From positions 1 to 28,504 of the forward strand of contig DCBE01000011.1 of assembly GCA_002313325.1 (NCBI GenBank): a DNA stretch of 28,504 nucleotides. The letters are read 5' to 3'. The DNA comes from Flavobacteriaceae bacterium UBA1115 (GTDB lineage: Bacteria > Bacteroidota > Bacteroidia > Flavobacteriales > Flavobacteriaceae). A model generated the notes under the pieces. The model made no database searches. It saw nothing but the letters and a program-made list of their open reading frames with translations, and was not told the DNA's origin. The stretch's first letter is position 1; the number at the start of each line of letters is the position of its first letter. This document shows positions 17,825-25,758 of the stretch, in pieces. Position numbers and translations under genes: made by a program.

Positions 17825-19411
17825 ATGAAAAAGCGCTTGTTTAGCATATTGATTGCACTTATGGGATTATCCCTACTGGGTATTATTGTGGTGCAGATTT
17901 TTTGGATACAAACCAATCTTTCCAACCGAGACCGTCAGTTTTCATTGAGCGTTAATAATGCCTTGGCTGCCGTTTCAGAACAAATCAAAGAACGTGAGTT
18001 ACGTGACTATATCAGCGCTACCCAAAAAATCATGGACAGTCTCGGCTCTCCAAAAGCATCCCAACTGACGGAAGTATTTCAATATATTGACCGTTCCACC
18101 ATAGACAACAAAACCCTTTTGGTTTCACGAGGTATTATTGAAGACTCCTATGGCATATTTCCGGAGCTGTTTGATCCTGCCTCTTCTGATTCCACCCCAA
18201 TATTGGATTACCGCAGTGTTAAAGCAACAACCTTTCTCGAAGAAGATGTTGAGGGAACCATCGATAGGATGTCTGTTTCTGAACGCATCGAACGCATTGA
18301 ACGTTTATCTTCTATGGATAAGGCCAAGTACGAAAGTATCTTTATGGACATCGCAGCCACTAAGGTAATTGAAAAGCGTGTCAGCACCTTTGAGCTGGAA
18401 TTGCTATTAGGACAGGAGCTTTTGCTTCGTGATATAGATGTTGGTTTTGAATTCCGTGTTTTTGAGGGTAATCGTATGTCTAGTTTAGGCACGGATCAGT
18501 TTCTTCAGAATATCAATAAAACTACTTACAGAATGCCCCTTTTTGTTGATGAAAATGGTTTAAGTAAGTATGAATTACGTCTTATTTTTTTAGAAAAGAC
18601 AGCTTTCTTAAGGTCATCTGTTTTTAGCTCTATTGCGCTTTCAGTTTTGTTTACAGTTGTTTTGATTACAGTGTTTGCCATTACCTTTTTTCAAGCCTTA
18701 AAACAAAAGAAGATATCGGATATTAAAACGGATTTTATCAATAATATGACGCATGAGTTTAAAACGCCCATTGCGACCATTCAGCTGGCATTAGATGCCT
18801 TGGGAACTTCGGCCATTGCCAAGCAACCCAATAAGGTTACTCAATACCTAAGTCTTATTCGTGATGAGAGTAGACGAATGAATACCCAGGTTGAGAATGT
18901 ATTGCAAATTTCGAGGTTAGACAGACGTGAGTTGGAGCTTACCACCACGCTAATCGATCCCCACACTGCGATAAATACCGCCATTGAGCATGTGCGTCTT
19001 TTGGTAGATCAACGCGAGGGAAAGCTCAACGTGTCTTTAGATCCCATGCAAATCAAGCTTCCGATATCAGAATCTCATATGACAAATGTTTGGGTCAACC
19101 TTTTGGAAAATGCCATCAAGTATTCTGATGACATAGTTGAAATAGATTTGATAACCAGCGTTACCAACGAAGCCTTTACCGTAACTGTTAAGGATAAGGG
19201 AATAGGAATGAGTAATAATGTTAAGAGAAAGGTCTTTAACCGTTTTTACAGACAGGAGTCTGGCGATATTCACACCGTTAAGGGACATGGATTGGGACTT
19301 TCTTACGTTAAGCGTATAGTTGAATTGCACAATGGCACGATATATGTAAAAAGCCAACTCAAAAAAGGAAGTACTTTCACAGTCCGTTTTCCCCTTAAAC
19401 ACAAATTATGA
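17825..19411 (+). CDS. Membrane sensor histidine kinase, RprX-like
   Basis: The 528-aa protein has two membrane segments (about 5-27 and 268-290) enclosing a roughly 240-residue periplasmic sensor region of unknown ligand. No HAMP domain is apparent. The dimerisation/phosphotransfer box is NNMTHEFKTPIATIQ with H310. The ATPase has the N box NLLENAIKYS (425-434), G1 DKGIGM (457-462) and G2 GHGLGLSYV (488-496). It overlaps its response regulator by 4 bases (ATGA). The pair resembles Bacteroides RprX/RprY, by the regulator sequence and gene order. The regulated genes cannot be read from here. Confidence 0.92.
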   Translation: MKKRLFSILIALMGLSLLGIIVVQIFWIQTNLSNRDRQFSLSVNNALAAVSEQIKERELRDYISATQKIMDSLGSPKASQLTEVFQYIDRSTIDNKTLLVSRGIIEDSYGIFPELFDPASSDSTPILDYRSVKATTFLEEDVEGTIDRMSVSERIERIERLSSMDKAKYESIFMDIAATKVIEKRVSTFELELLLGQELLLRDIDVGFEFRVFEGNRMSSLGTDQFLQNINKTTYRMPLFVDENGLSKYELRLIFLEKTAFLRSSVFSSIALSVLFTVVLITVFAITFFQALKQKKISDIKTDFINNMTHEFKTPIATIQLALDALGTSAIAKQPNKVTQYLSLIRDESRRMNTQVENVLQISRLDRRELELTTTLIDPHTAINTAIEHVRLLVDQREGKLNVSLDPMQIKLPISESHMTNVWVNLLENAIKYSDDIVEIDLITSVTNEAFTVTVKDKGIGMSNNVKRKVFNRFYRQESGDIHTVKGHGLGLSYVKRIVELHNGTIYVKSQLKKGSTFTVRFPLKHKL

Positions 19412-20115
19412 TAAGCGAAAAGAAAAAAATTTTATTGGTTGAAGACGATCAAAATTTTGGAAGCATTCTTCGTGATTTTTTAGAAATTAATGATTTTGAT
19501 GTAACACTTGCCCGCAACGGAGTTGAAGGAGGTGAAAAGTTTAATAAGGGAAGTTTTGATATTTGTTTGCTAGACGTTATGATGCCTTATAAGGACGGTT
19601 TTACTTTAGCTAAGGAAATACGCAAGACAGATGCTGAAATACCTATCATATTTTTAACTGCCAAGTCCATGAAGGACGATGTTGTTAAGGGATATAATAT
19701 CGGAGCAGATGATTATTTGACCAAACCCTTTGATTCGGATGTGCTGCTGTTGAAAATGAAAGCCATGTTCCAACGCATGGGACAACAAGTAGTCAATTTG
19801 GACAAAGCCAATCACCTCTTTACAATTGGTCGGTTTTCCTTTAATGCGAAGCTGCGTGAATTGTCTTTTGAAAATAATCCACCTCTTAAGTTGTCTCCCA
19901 AAGAAGGCGCATTATTACACTTGCTTGCACTGCACCTCAATGATTTGATGTCACGAGAACTGGCGTTAAAAAAGATTTGGAAAGAAGACACCTATTTTAC
20001 CTCTCGCTCCATGGATGTTTATATTGCAAAACTTCGTAAGCACTTAAAGGTGGACTCAAATATTGAAATCTGCAATATCCACGGAGAGGGATTCCGTATG
20101 ACGGTTTCAGCTTGA
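19408..20115 (+). CDS. OmpR-family response regulator, RprY-like
   Basis: The 235-aa regulator has a receiver domain (1-125) with acidic pocket E12, D13 and D14, phosphorylation site D56 in LLDVMMP, T84 and K106 in DDYLTKPF. A C-terminal winged-helix DNA-binding domain follows (about 135-232), with LSPKEGALLHLLALH and SMDVYIAKLRKHLK. The receiver resembles Bacteroides RprY. Translation is coupled to the kinase by ATGA. Its end overlaps the xerD end by 9 bases. Confidence 0.94.
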   Translation: MISEKKKILLVEDDQNFGSILRDFLEINDFDVTLARNGVEGGEKFNKGSFDICLLDVMMPYKDGFTLAKEIRKTDAEIPIIFLTAKSMKDDVVKGYNIGADDYLTKPFDSDVLLLKMKAMFQRMGQQVVNLDKANHLFTIGRFSFNAKLRELSFENNPPLKLSPKEGALLHLLALHLNDLMSRELALKKIWKEDTYFTSRSMDVYIAKLRKHLKVDSNIEICNIHGEGFRMTVSA

Positions 20116-21003
20116 TCTAGGATGAAATTTTGAAATGGCATCTTTTAGGTGTCGTTGACTCATGTGAATATACCGTTCTGTAGTGGTAATGCTGGCGTGT
20201 CCCATCATATGCTGTACCAATTGAATGTCTGCTCCATTTTCGACCAAATGTGTCGCAAACGAGTGCCGTAGCGTGTGTGGACTGATATTTTTGTTGATGT
20301 TGGCCAATACTGCAGCCCGCTTCACAATGGTATACACCATGACTCTTGTTATGCATCTGCCTCTGTTGTTTAAAAATAAGATATCTTCAAATCCTGTTGC
20401 CGCAGGCCTGTGCCTGTGACGTGTTTCATATGCGCTAATCAGTTTTATGGCGCTGTCGGCTATGGGCACCCAGCGCAGTTTATCACCCTTTCCCTTTACT
20501 CGTATTACCCCTTTTTCAAAAAAGAGGTCAGAACATTTGAGTTCGGTTAATTCACTGACGCGTAGTCCGCAGCTGTAAAGCAATTCCAATATGCAATGAT
20601 TGCGCATGCCGTGTTTACTGTACTTATCTATGGATTGAGTCAGTGCATCTACTTCTTCAACGGCTAAGGTGTCTGGGAATGTTTTTCGTGTTTTGGGTGT
20701 TTCTAATAATAGCGTAGGGTTGTCTTTTCGGTAGCCCTCTAGTTCCAAATACCCAAAAAATCCCTTTAGGCCAGAAAGTATACGCGATTGGGTGTTGGGC
20801 TGCACCTCTTTTGAAAGCTGATAGACAAAATCCTCAAGGGAGTTTGCATCCACATTTTGGGGTTTATTGTTGTTGTCTAAATTTTCGCAATAGCGCATAA
20901 AGCGCTTTACATCAAATTGATACCCTTCAATGGTGTTCTCAGACAATCCTTGCTCAAAGCGCAAATAATATCCATAGTCTTCCAAAGCTTTTTTCCATTG
21001 CAT
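20107..21003 (-). CDS. xerD: Tyrosine recombinase XerD/XerC family
   Basis: Xer recombinases resolve chromosome dimers at dif. The 298-aa protein has the N-terminal SAM-like domain (YLRFEQGLSENTIEGYQFDVKRF) and a full set of catalytic residues: R148 (CGLRVSEL), K172 (KGKGDKLR), H243 and R246 (HTLRHSFATHLVENGAD), H269 (MMGHASI) and nucleophile Y278 (ERYIH). The start is the ATG at 21003; two extra codons from a TTG at 21009 are unlikely. Its length, sequence and place next to aroQ fit the housekeeping enzyme rather than a mobile-element integrase. Confidence 0.92.
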   Translation of the reverse strand: MQWKKALEDYGYYLRFEQGLSENTIEGYQFDVKRFMRYCENLDNNNKPQNVDANSLEDFVYQLSKEVQPNTQSRILSGLKGFFGYLELEGYRKDNPTLLLETPKTRKTFPDTLAVEEVDALTQSIDKYSKHGMRNHCILELLYSCGLRVSELTELKCSDLFFEKGVIRVKGKGDKLRWVPIADSAIKLISAYETRHRHRPAATGFEDILFLNNRGRCITRVMVYTIVKRAAVLANINKNISPHTLRHSFATHLVENGADIQLVQHMMGHASITTTERYIHMSQRHLKDAISKFHPRSS

Positions 21004-21006
21004 ACC

Positions 21007-21014
21007 CAAAAATA
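21007..21014 (-). promoter_or_regulatory. Candidate xerD -7 box
   Basis: The minus strand reads TATTTTTG, an exact TAnnTTTG match whose G is 4 bases before the A of the xerD ATG. Transcription could begin in or next to the start codon. No -33 TTG at a normal spacing is visible. Confidence 0.35.
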
Positions 21015-21018
21015 CGTA

Positions 21019-21045
21019 TTGATTGACTAGAGTTTACTAGTTTTG
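21019..21045 (+). promoter_or_regulatory. Candidate aroQ promoter
   Basis: TAGTTTTG at 21038-21045 matches TAnnTTTG exactly. A TTG at 21019-21021 lies 16 bases upstream, close to -33 spacing. The ATG of aroQ is 14 bases downstream of the -7 box, giving a leader of about 8 bases. Together with the xerD box this makes a compact 55-base divergent promoter. Confidence 0.5.
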
Positions 21046-21058
21046 AGCAAATTATCAT

Positions 21059-21478
21059 ATGAAGATTACCATCATTAACGGACCAAACCTTAATTTACTT
21101 GGTAAACGCGAGCCTGAAATTTACGGTTCACAAGGTTTTGAAGGTTATTTAGAAGCGCTCAAAGCGCGCTACCCCAGTATTGATATTAACTATGTACAAT
21201 CCAATATTGAAGGGGAACTAATCGATGCGCTTCACACAGATGGCTTTTCTGCGGATGGGATCATCCTCAATGCCGGTGCCTATACGCACACCTCTGTTGG
21301 TGTTGGCGATGCCATAAAAGCCATAGAAACTCCAGTGGTGGAGGTTCATATTTCAAACACCTTCTCTCGTGAAGATTTTCGCCACACCTCTTTTATCACA
21401 CCCAATGCTAGGGGCTTAATCCTCGGTTTTGGCCTAGATGTGTACCGCTTGGCAATCGAAAGCTTTATTGCTAAATAA
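21059..21478 (+). CDS. aroQ: Type II 3-dehydroquinate dehydratase AroQ
   Basis: AroQ dehydrates 3-dehydroquinate in the shikimate pathway. The 139-aa protein has the conserved start IINGPNLNLLGKREPEIYG (5-23) with catalytic Y22, ILNAGAYTHTS (69-79) with N71 and H77, and EVHISN (95-100) with H97. Length and motifs are complete. The stop directly abuts the stop of the convergent SDR gene. Confidence 0.97.
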   Translation: MKITIINGPNLNLLGKREPEIYGSQGFEGYLEALKARYPSIDINYVQSNIEGELIDALHTDGFSADGIILNAGAYTHTSVGVGDAIKAIETPVVEVHISNTFSREDFRHTSFITPNARGLILGFGLDVYRLAIESFIAK

Positions 21479-22336
21479 TTACACAGGACGGTGACGGTTT
21501 CCTTTTGAAAGAGATCTGTGAATTAACCAATCCACCAACTTATCCGGCAGGTAGTTTGCCACTATTTTAAATACAAACGCATTCTTGTGAACGATATAGC
21601 GCGTTTTGGGGTGCTTTTTGGTTATGCATTTTAGGATGACATTTGACGTCCGGGCTACAGGCAGGGCATTTTTCTCTGTGTTCTCAATTATTTTATCAGC
21701 TTTTTGCAAGATGTCGTAGTAGTCAGTGTCTGCAAATTGGTCCATGCTGTTTAGGCTCTTGCCCCAAATCTTTGTCTTAATGGGCCCTGGTTCAATGGCC
21801 ATCACTTTTATGCCATAACGCCGCAGCTCTCTTCTATAAACGTCTGTCATGCTTTCCAAGGCGTGTTTTGAGATTGAATAAACGCCGTTGAAAGGAGAAG
21901 TGAACAATCCAGCGATAGAGCTGATGTTGATGATTCTTCCTGGTGCCCCCTTAAAATCATGCGCAGTCCCTAGAAGGGGTAAAAATATATTGGTGATACG
22001 TCGCACAGACTTTAGGTTAATATCCATCTGTCTTTCAAAATCTGCTTCTGTGACAAATTGCAACGGCCCCGGAACAGCAACGCCTGCATTGTTGATGAGT
22101 GCATCTATGCGGTCACATGCTTCAAAAACAAGCTTAGCCGCTTGGTTTACTGCATCTTCATCTTGAACATCAAAAATGAGTGGGGTAAAACGCATGGGAT
22201 ATGCTTCCGTAAGCGATTTGGCATCTGCTTTTTTGCGCATACTACCGTAAATGTGATAGCCTTTCTGGTGCAGCAGGCGTAGGGCATCACGCCCAATTCC
22301 AGATGAAACACCCGTGATTACAATATGTTTACCCAT
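21479..22336 (-). CDS. Short-chain dehydrogenase/reductase
   Basis: The 285-aa protein is a classical SDR: nucleotide-binding TGVSSGIG (8-15), NNAG (82-85), catalytic serine in INISSIAG (S139/S140), and Y153-x3-K157 in YSISKHALE. PGPIKT (183-188) follows. The substrate is not identifiable. The C-terminal part with IVHKNAFVFKIVANYLPDK resembles SDRs of the 17-beta-HSD/retinol type. It has no close partner gene: downstream is aroQ and upstream a decayed gene. Confidence 0.9.
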   Translation of the reverse strand: MGKHIVITGVSSGIGRDALRLLHQKGYHIYGSMRKKADAKSLTEAYPMRFTPLIFDVQDEDAVNQAAKLVFEACDRIDALINNAGVAVPGPLQFVTEADFERQMDINLKSVRRITNIFLPLLGTAHDFKGAPGRIINISSIAGLFTSPFNGVYSISKHALESMTDVYRRELRRYGIKVMAIEPGPIKTKIWGKSLNSMDQFADTDYYDILQKADKIIENTEKNALPVARTSNVILKCITKKHPKTRYIVHKNAFVFKIVANYLPDKLVDWLIHRSLSKGNRHRPV

Positions 22337-22389
22337 TTTAAGCTTTTGAATTATGCTGCAAAATAATGATTAGCCATTTACAATTTGCT

Positions 22390-22803
22390 TTACATGTGTT
22401 CTAAATGCTCTAAATAGTCGTTTATTAGAAAAATTAGATTTGTTATTTTCTGTTTAGGTAGCCTGGCATTAATCTGCAAGGTTTTTTCTGTCTGTTCCTT
22501 TATAACATTTATGATCTGTCTGTTTAGACCTACCCACAACATGATAAGATCTTTTGTTTCAGCACTTTGATAAGCATTAATCAAAACCAAATCATTTTGT
22601 TTATAATCAACAATCTGATATATTTTTGGTTTTACATAAATTTCGGTAAACCACTTTAAGTTATATGTTGTCGAGTCAATTAAATGGCCTAAAATCTCTT
22701 TTTTAGATCACTGTGTTGGTTTTGCTTTTTCCGCTCATTTTTGCCGATCTGTTTTAATCAAATTATCTTCTCCAGTTGACATGAGTTGATTAAGTCGCGA
22801 TAT
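22390..22803 (-). pseudogene. Decayed DinB-family gene
   Basis: Reading the minus strand from about 22803 to the TAA at 22390 in one frame gives SRLNQLMSTGEDNLIKTDRQ, a stop, AEKAKPTQ, a stop, SKKEILGHLIDSTTYNLK, then QNDLVLINAYQS and LINDYLEHLEHM. This follows the DinB-family order: KWSKKEILGHLIDSA..N (first metal-binding His region), QN.W...Y, L..LW..LN..I and the C-terminal DY..HL.HHL. The two internal stops are TGA at 22735-22737 and 22708-22710; the second falls where the family has Trp. The tail lacks the last HHL/H residues. No start codon or frameshift was found. Another TGA lies further upstream. A 66-codon piece (22390-22590) remains open. With the terminator below, this accounts for the 570-base gap between the SDR gene and lpdA. 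Confidence 0.78.
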
Positions 22804-22860
22804 TGTACAGTTCTTTGAAGTAGGTCTTTTGGGTCAACATTCTTGAGGGTACAAAAAATC

Positions 22861-22886
22861 GAAAAGCAGCCTATTGGCTGCTTTTC
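22861..22886 (-). terminator. Rho-independent terminator after lpdA
   Basis: A perfect 11-bp inverted repeat (22861-22871 with 22876-22886, GAAAAGCAGCC/GGCTGCTTTTC) closes a 4-base loop. On the minus strand it is followed by GATTTTTTG. It lies 20 bases after the lpdA stop, so it most likely ends the hydrolase-msrB-lpdA transcript. Confidence 0.85.
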
Positions 22887-22906
22887 AACAATTTATTTTA
22901 TACTCT

Positions 22907-24298
22907 TTAAAGATGTATTACCTCGTCATAGGCATCTGCGACGGCCTCCATAATGGCCTCACTCATAGTCGGGTGCGGATGCACTGTCTTAAGGACTTCA
23001 TGTCCAGTGGTTTCTAATTTCCGTCCCAATACCGCTTCAGCTATCATGTCTGTTACACCAGCGCCAATCATGTGACAGCCCAGCCACTCGCCATATTTGG
23101 CATCAAAAATAACCTTTATAAATCCTTCTGCCGTACTGCTTGCTTGGGCTTTTCCAGACGCTGAAAAGGGAAACTTTCCAACTTTGATATCAAGTCCTTG
23201 CTCTTTGGCTTGAGCCTCGGTTAGTCCTACAGAAGCAATTTCTGGACTACTATATGTACACCCGGGTATGTTATCATAATCTAGGGGCTCAACGTGCTGT
23301 CCTGCGATTTTCTCTACACACAAGATTCCCTCTGCTGAAGCTACGTGAGCCAAGGCCTGCCCCGCAGTAATATCGCCAATGGCAAAATACCCCGGAATAT
23401 TGGTTTGATAAAAATCGTTGACTAAAATTTTGTCTCTATCCGTAGCAATCCCAACCGTTTCAAGACCAATATTTTCGATATTTGTTTTAATACCCACCGC
23501 AGAAAGTACCACGTCTGCTTCCACTACTTCTTCGCCTTTTTTGGTTTTAACCATTGCTTTTACGCCCTTACTGCTAGTGTCCACTGAAGTGACTTCCGCA
23601 TTAGTCATGACTTTGATGCCGCTCTTTTTAAACGAACGCTCCATTTGTTTTGAGATTTCTTCATCCTCAACAGGAACGATACGCGGTTGGTATTCAATTA
23701 GGGTTACTTGTGTTCCCATGGCGTTGTAGAAATAGGCAAACTCTACCCCAATGGCACCAGAGCCAACAACGATAATTTTTTTAGGTTGTTTCTCAAGAGT
23801 CATCGCTTTTCGATATCCAATGACCTTCTCGCTATCTTGAGGCAAGCTTGGTAATTCACGTGAGCGTGCTCCCGTGGCAATTATGATGTTTTGAGCAGAT
23901 AACTCTTGTTCGCTTCCGTCCTCAGCTTTTACGTGTATTTTTTTGCCAGGTAGTAGTGAGCCATAACCCATAATAACGTCAATCTTATTCTTTTTTAGCA
24001 AAAACTGAACGCCCTTACTCATGGTGTCCGCTACAGATCTACTGCGATTGACTACCGCATCAAAATCTTTGTCGTATTCTTTTACTTTTAGTCCGTAATC
24101 TTCGGCATGTTTTAGGTATTCAAAAACTTGCGCAGATTTAATTAGTGCTTTGGTAGGAATACAGCCCCAATTCAGGCATACGCCACCAAGACTTTCTTTT
24201 TCAACGATTGCTGTTTTAAGCCCTAATTGTGAGGCGCGGATTGCGGTAACATATCCACCTGGGCCACTTCCTAAGACAATGATGTCGTATTTGCTCAT
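22907..24298 (-). CDS. lpdA: Dihydrolipoyl dehydrogenase
   Basis: This FAD flavoprotein (E3) reoxidises lipoamide in 2-oxo acid dehydrogenase complexes. The 463-aa protein has an FAD-binding GSGPGGYV (10-17), the redox disulfide C41/C46 in GGVCLNWGCIPTK, an NAD-binding GSGAIGVEFA, the FAD motif FAIGDIT, and the C-terminal catalytic HPHPTMSE with H442 and E447. No E1 or E2 gene is nearby. A strong terminator follows. msrB lies 35 bases upstream on the same strand. Confidence 0.97.
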   Translation of the reverse strand: MSKYDIIVLGSGPGGYVTAIRASQLGLKTAIVEKESLGGVCLNWGCIPTKALIKSAQVFEYLKHAEDYGLKVKEYDKDFDAVVNRSRSVADTMSKGVQFLLKKNKIDVIMGYGSLLPGKKIHVKAEDGSEQELSAQNIIIATGARSRELPSLPQDSEKVIGYRKAMTLEKQPKKIIVVGSGAIGVEFAYFYNAMGTQVTLIEYQPRIVPVEDEEISKQMERSFKKSGIKVMTNAEVTSVDTSSKGVKAMVKTKKGEEVVEADVVLSAVGIKTNIENIGLETVGIATDRDKILVNDFYQTNIPGYFAIGDITAGQALAHVASAEGILCVEKIAGQHVEPLDYDNIPGCTYSSPEIASVGLTEAQAKEQGLDIKVGKFPFSASGKAQASSTAEGFIKVIFDAKYGEWLGCHMIGAGVTDMIAEAVLGRKLETTGHEVLKTVHPHPTMSEAIMEAVADAYDEVIHL

Positions 24299-24333
24299 AT
24301 GGTAAAGTTTCGGTAAAAATACGAAACAGATGG

Positions 24334-24831
24334 CTATTCTTTGCCTTTGTCATCAGATTTAAAATCGATGGATACAGAATTCACGCAATAGCGCAGCCCA
24401 GAGTCTGTTGGTCCATCGTTGAAAACGTGACCAAGGTGTCCGTCACAATTGTTACAGATGATTTCGGTACGCACCATCCCATGGGTGGTGTCTTTCTCAT
24501 ACCTAATATTTCCCTCAATAGCTGAGTCAAAACTCGGCCACCCGCAATCGCTTTTAAACTTTGAGCCACTCTCAAAGAGAGGTTCTTTACAAGCATAACA
24601 GCTATAGGTGCCTTCGTCAAAGTGAAGGTTGTATTTGCCAGTATGGGGATATTCTGTTCCCTTTTGGCGTAGTATCCTAAAGGCTTCCGGATTGAGTTTG
24701 TCTTTCCAGTATGCGTCTGTTTTTTTCATGTCTTGAGTGGTTTCTGATCCTCTTTGTTTTGCAGGTTCTTGCGCGCACGCTTTTAGCGAAAAAAAGAGGC
24801 ACAAAAATAGGGGGTATGCTAATGCTTTCAA
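24334..24831 (-). CDS. msrB: Lipoprotein peptide-methionine (R)-S-oxide reductase MsrB
   Basis: MsrB repairs oxidised methionine (R-sulfoxide). The 165-aa protein has an N-terminal lipoprotein signal (LKAC, lipid C19), placing it outside the cytoplasm. The MsrB domain (about 40-160) has zinc ligands C78, C81, C126 and C129, FKSDCGWPSF (C96), and catalytic C149 in RYCVNSVSI. The gene begins with TTG at 24831, overlapping the hydrolase stop as TTGA. No ATG precedes the signal peptide. Confidence 0.94.
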   Translation of the reverse strand: MKALAYPLFLCLFFSLKACAQEPAKQRGSETTQDMKKTDAYWKDKLNPEAFRILRQKGTEYPHTGKYNLHFDEGTYSCYACKEPLFESGSKFKSDCGWPSFDSAIEGNIRYEKDTTHGMVRTEIICNNCDGHLGHVFNDGPTDSGLRYCVNSVSIDFKSDDKGKE

Positions 24832-25691
24832 GGTGTTTGAATAAATGATATTATTTTATTTATAACCTTTTCTTCACTTAGAATCCTGCGGTGACCAAGT
24901 CCTTTAGTAATCATCAAGGTGGCGTTGGGATGCTGATTGTGTATGTTTTTAGCACAACTTACGTCAATATCGCGGTCGTCTTCGTCGTGAATAATTAGTG
25001 TTGGTGTTTGTTGTTGGCGAACAACATGACTCGCATCATATTCATTGATCTCAATATTGTACTTATCTTCAAAATATGCCTTCATGCGTTCCGATGTTTT
25101 AGGCGTTAATCCTAATGACATAATGAAGTTATCAAAAATCGTGCACATTAGGTCACCAGAACCAATAGTGATGATTTTTTTGACATCTGAAAGTTGTTCA
25201 CAATGCTTTAAAATAGCCATGCTACCAAGCGAGTGACCAACATAAATATCAAATTCATTGTAATGATTGTATAGTGCCTTTATGGCGGCACTCCATTGAA
25301 GCATATTGGTAATTTTTCCGTTAGATTTACCGTGTGCGGGTGCATCAAATGAAATCACATGATAGCCTTTTTTGTGTAGGCTTTCTGCGATTGCATAGAG
25401 TTGTGTACCCCTTCCGCTCCATCCGTGAGTTAGCAGGACTTTTTTGCCCTTGTTTTTCCATTCAAAGCACATAATGTTTTTGTTGATTTCTGGAACAGTA
25501 AGCCATTCTTGGTGGCAATCTGCTAAAGCTTTTCGTTCTTTTTCGGGTAATTTAAACTTAAGGGGTTTTGAAAAAATATGGGCCGCAACACGCACGCCTA
25601 GTTTAGGGGATATGCCTTCAATTAACCTCAGCGATTGCTTCAACCAAAGGGGAACGACCATACCTTGCTTGAGCTTTTTTTTCTTTTTCAT
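24828..25691 (-). CDS. Alpha/beta hydrolase
   Basis: The 287-aa protein has an oxyanion-hole segment LLTHGWSGRG (86-95), a nucleophile elbow GHSLGS with S154, and a likely acid D239 and base H267 (TKGLGHRRIL). The substrate is unknown. The N-terminus is strongly basic (MKKKKKLKQG) with no signal peptide. A second possible start is M11. It overlaps msrB (TTGA), so expression is probably coupled. Confidence 0.88.
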   Translation of the reverse strand: MKKKKKLKQGMVVPLWLKQSLRLIEGISPKLGVRVAAHIFSKPLKFKLPEKERKALADCHQEWLTVPEINKNIMCFEWKNKGKKVLLTHGWSGRGTQLYAIAESLHKKGYHVISFDAPAHGKSNGKITNMLQWSAAIKALYNHYNEFDIYVGHSLGSMAILKHCEQLSDVKKIITIGSGDLMCTIFDNFIMSLGLTPKTSERMKAYFEDKYNIEINEYDASHVVRQQQTPTLIIHDEDDRDIDVSCAKNIHNQHPNATLMITKGLGHRRILSEEKVINKIISFIQTP

Positions 25692-25695
25692 TATA

Positions 25696-25703
25696 CAAAC
25701 TTA
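25696..25703 (-). promoter_or_regulatory. Candidate -7 box for the hydrolase-msrB group
   Basis: The minus strand reads TAAGTTTG, an exact TAnnTTTG match whose G lies 5 bases before the A of the hydrolase ATG at 25691. If real, the message is leaderless or begins at M11 (25661). No -33 element was recognised. Confidence 0.35.
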
Positions 25704-25758
25704 AGCTTATCTTTTTTATGTATTGAAACATTTTTGTTTATTTGAGAAAACAAAGCAT

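Noticed and set aside
20107..21003. XerD-like gene as a mobile-element integrase
   Set aside because: Its 298-aa length, complete Xer motifs and position next to aroQ fit the housekeeping recombinase; no repeats or cargo genes surround it.
22700..22740. TGA read as Trp (alternative genetic code) or recoding in the DinB frame
   Set aside because: Intact genes here use TGA as a normal stop (phosphatase, prmC, YbbR-like, sensor kinase, hydrolase), and the other pseudogene has TAG and TAA, so nonsense mutation is simpler.
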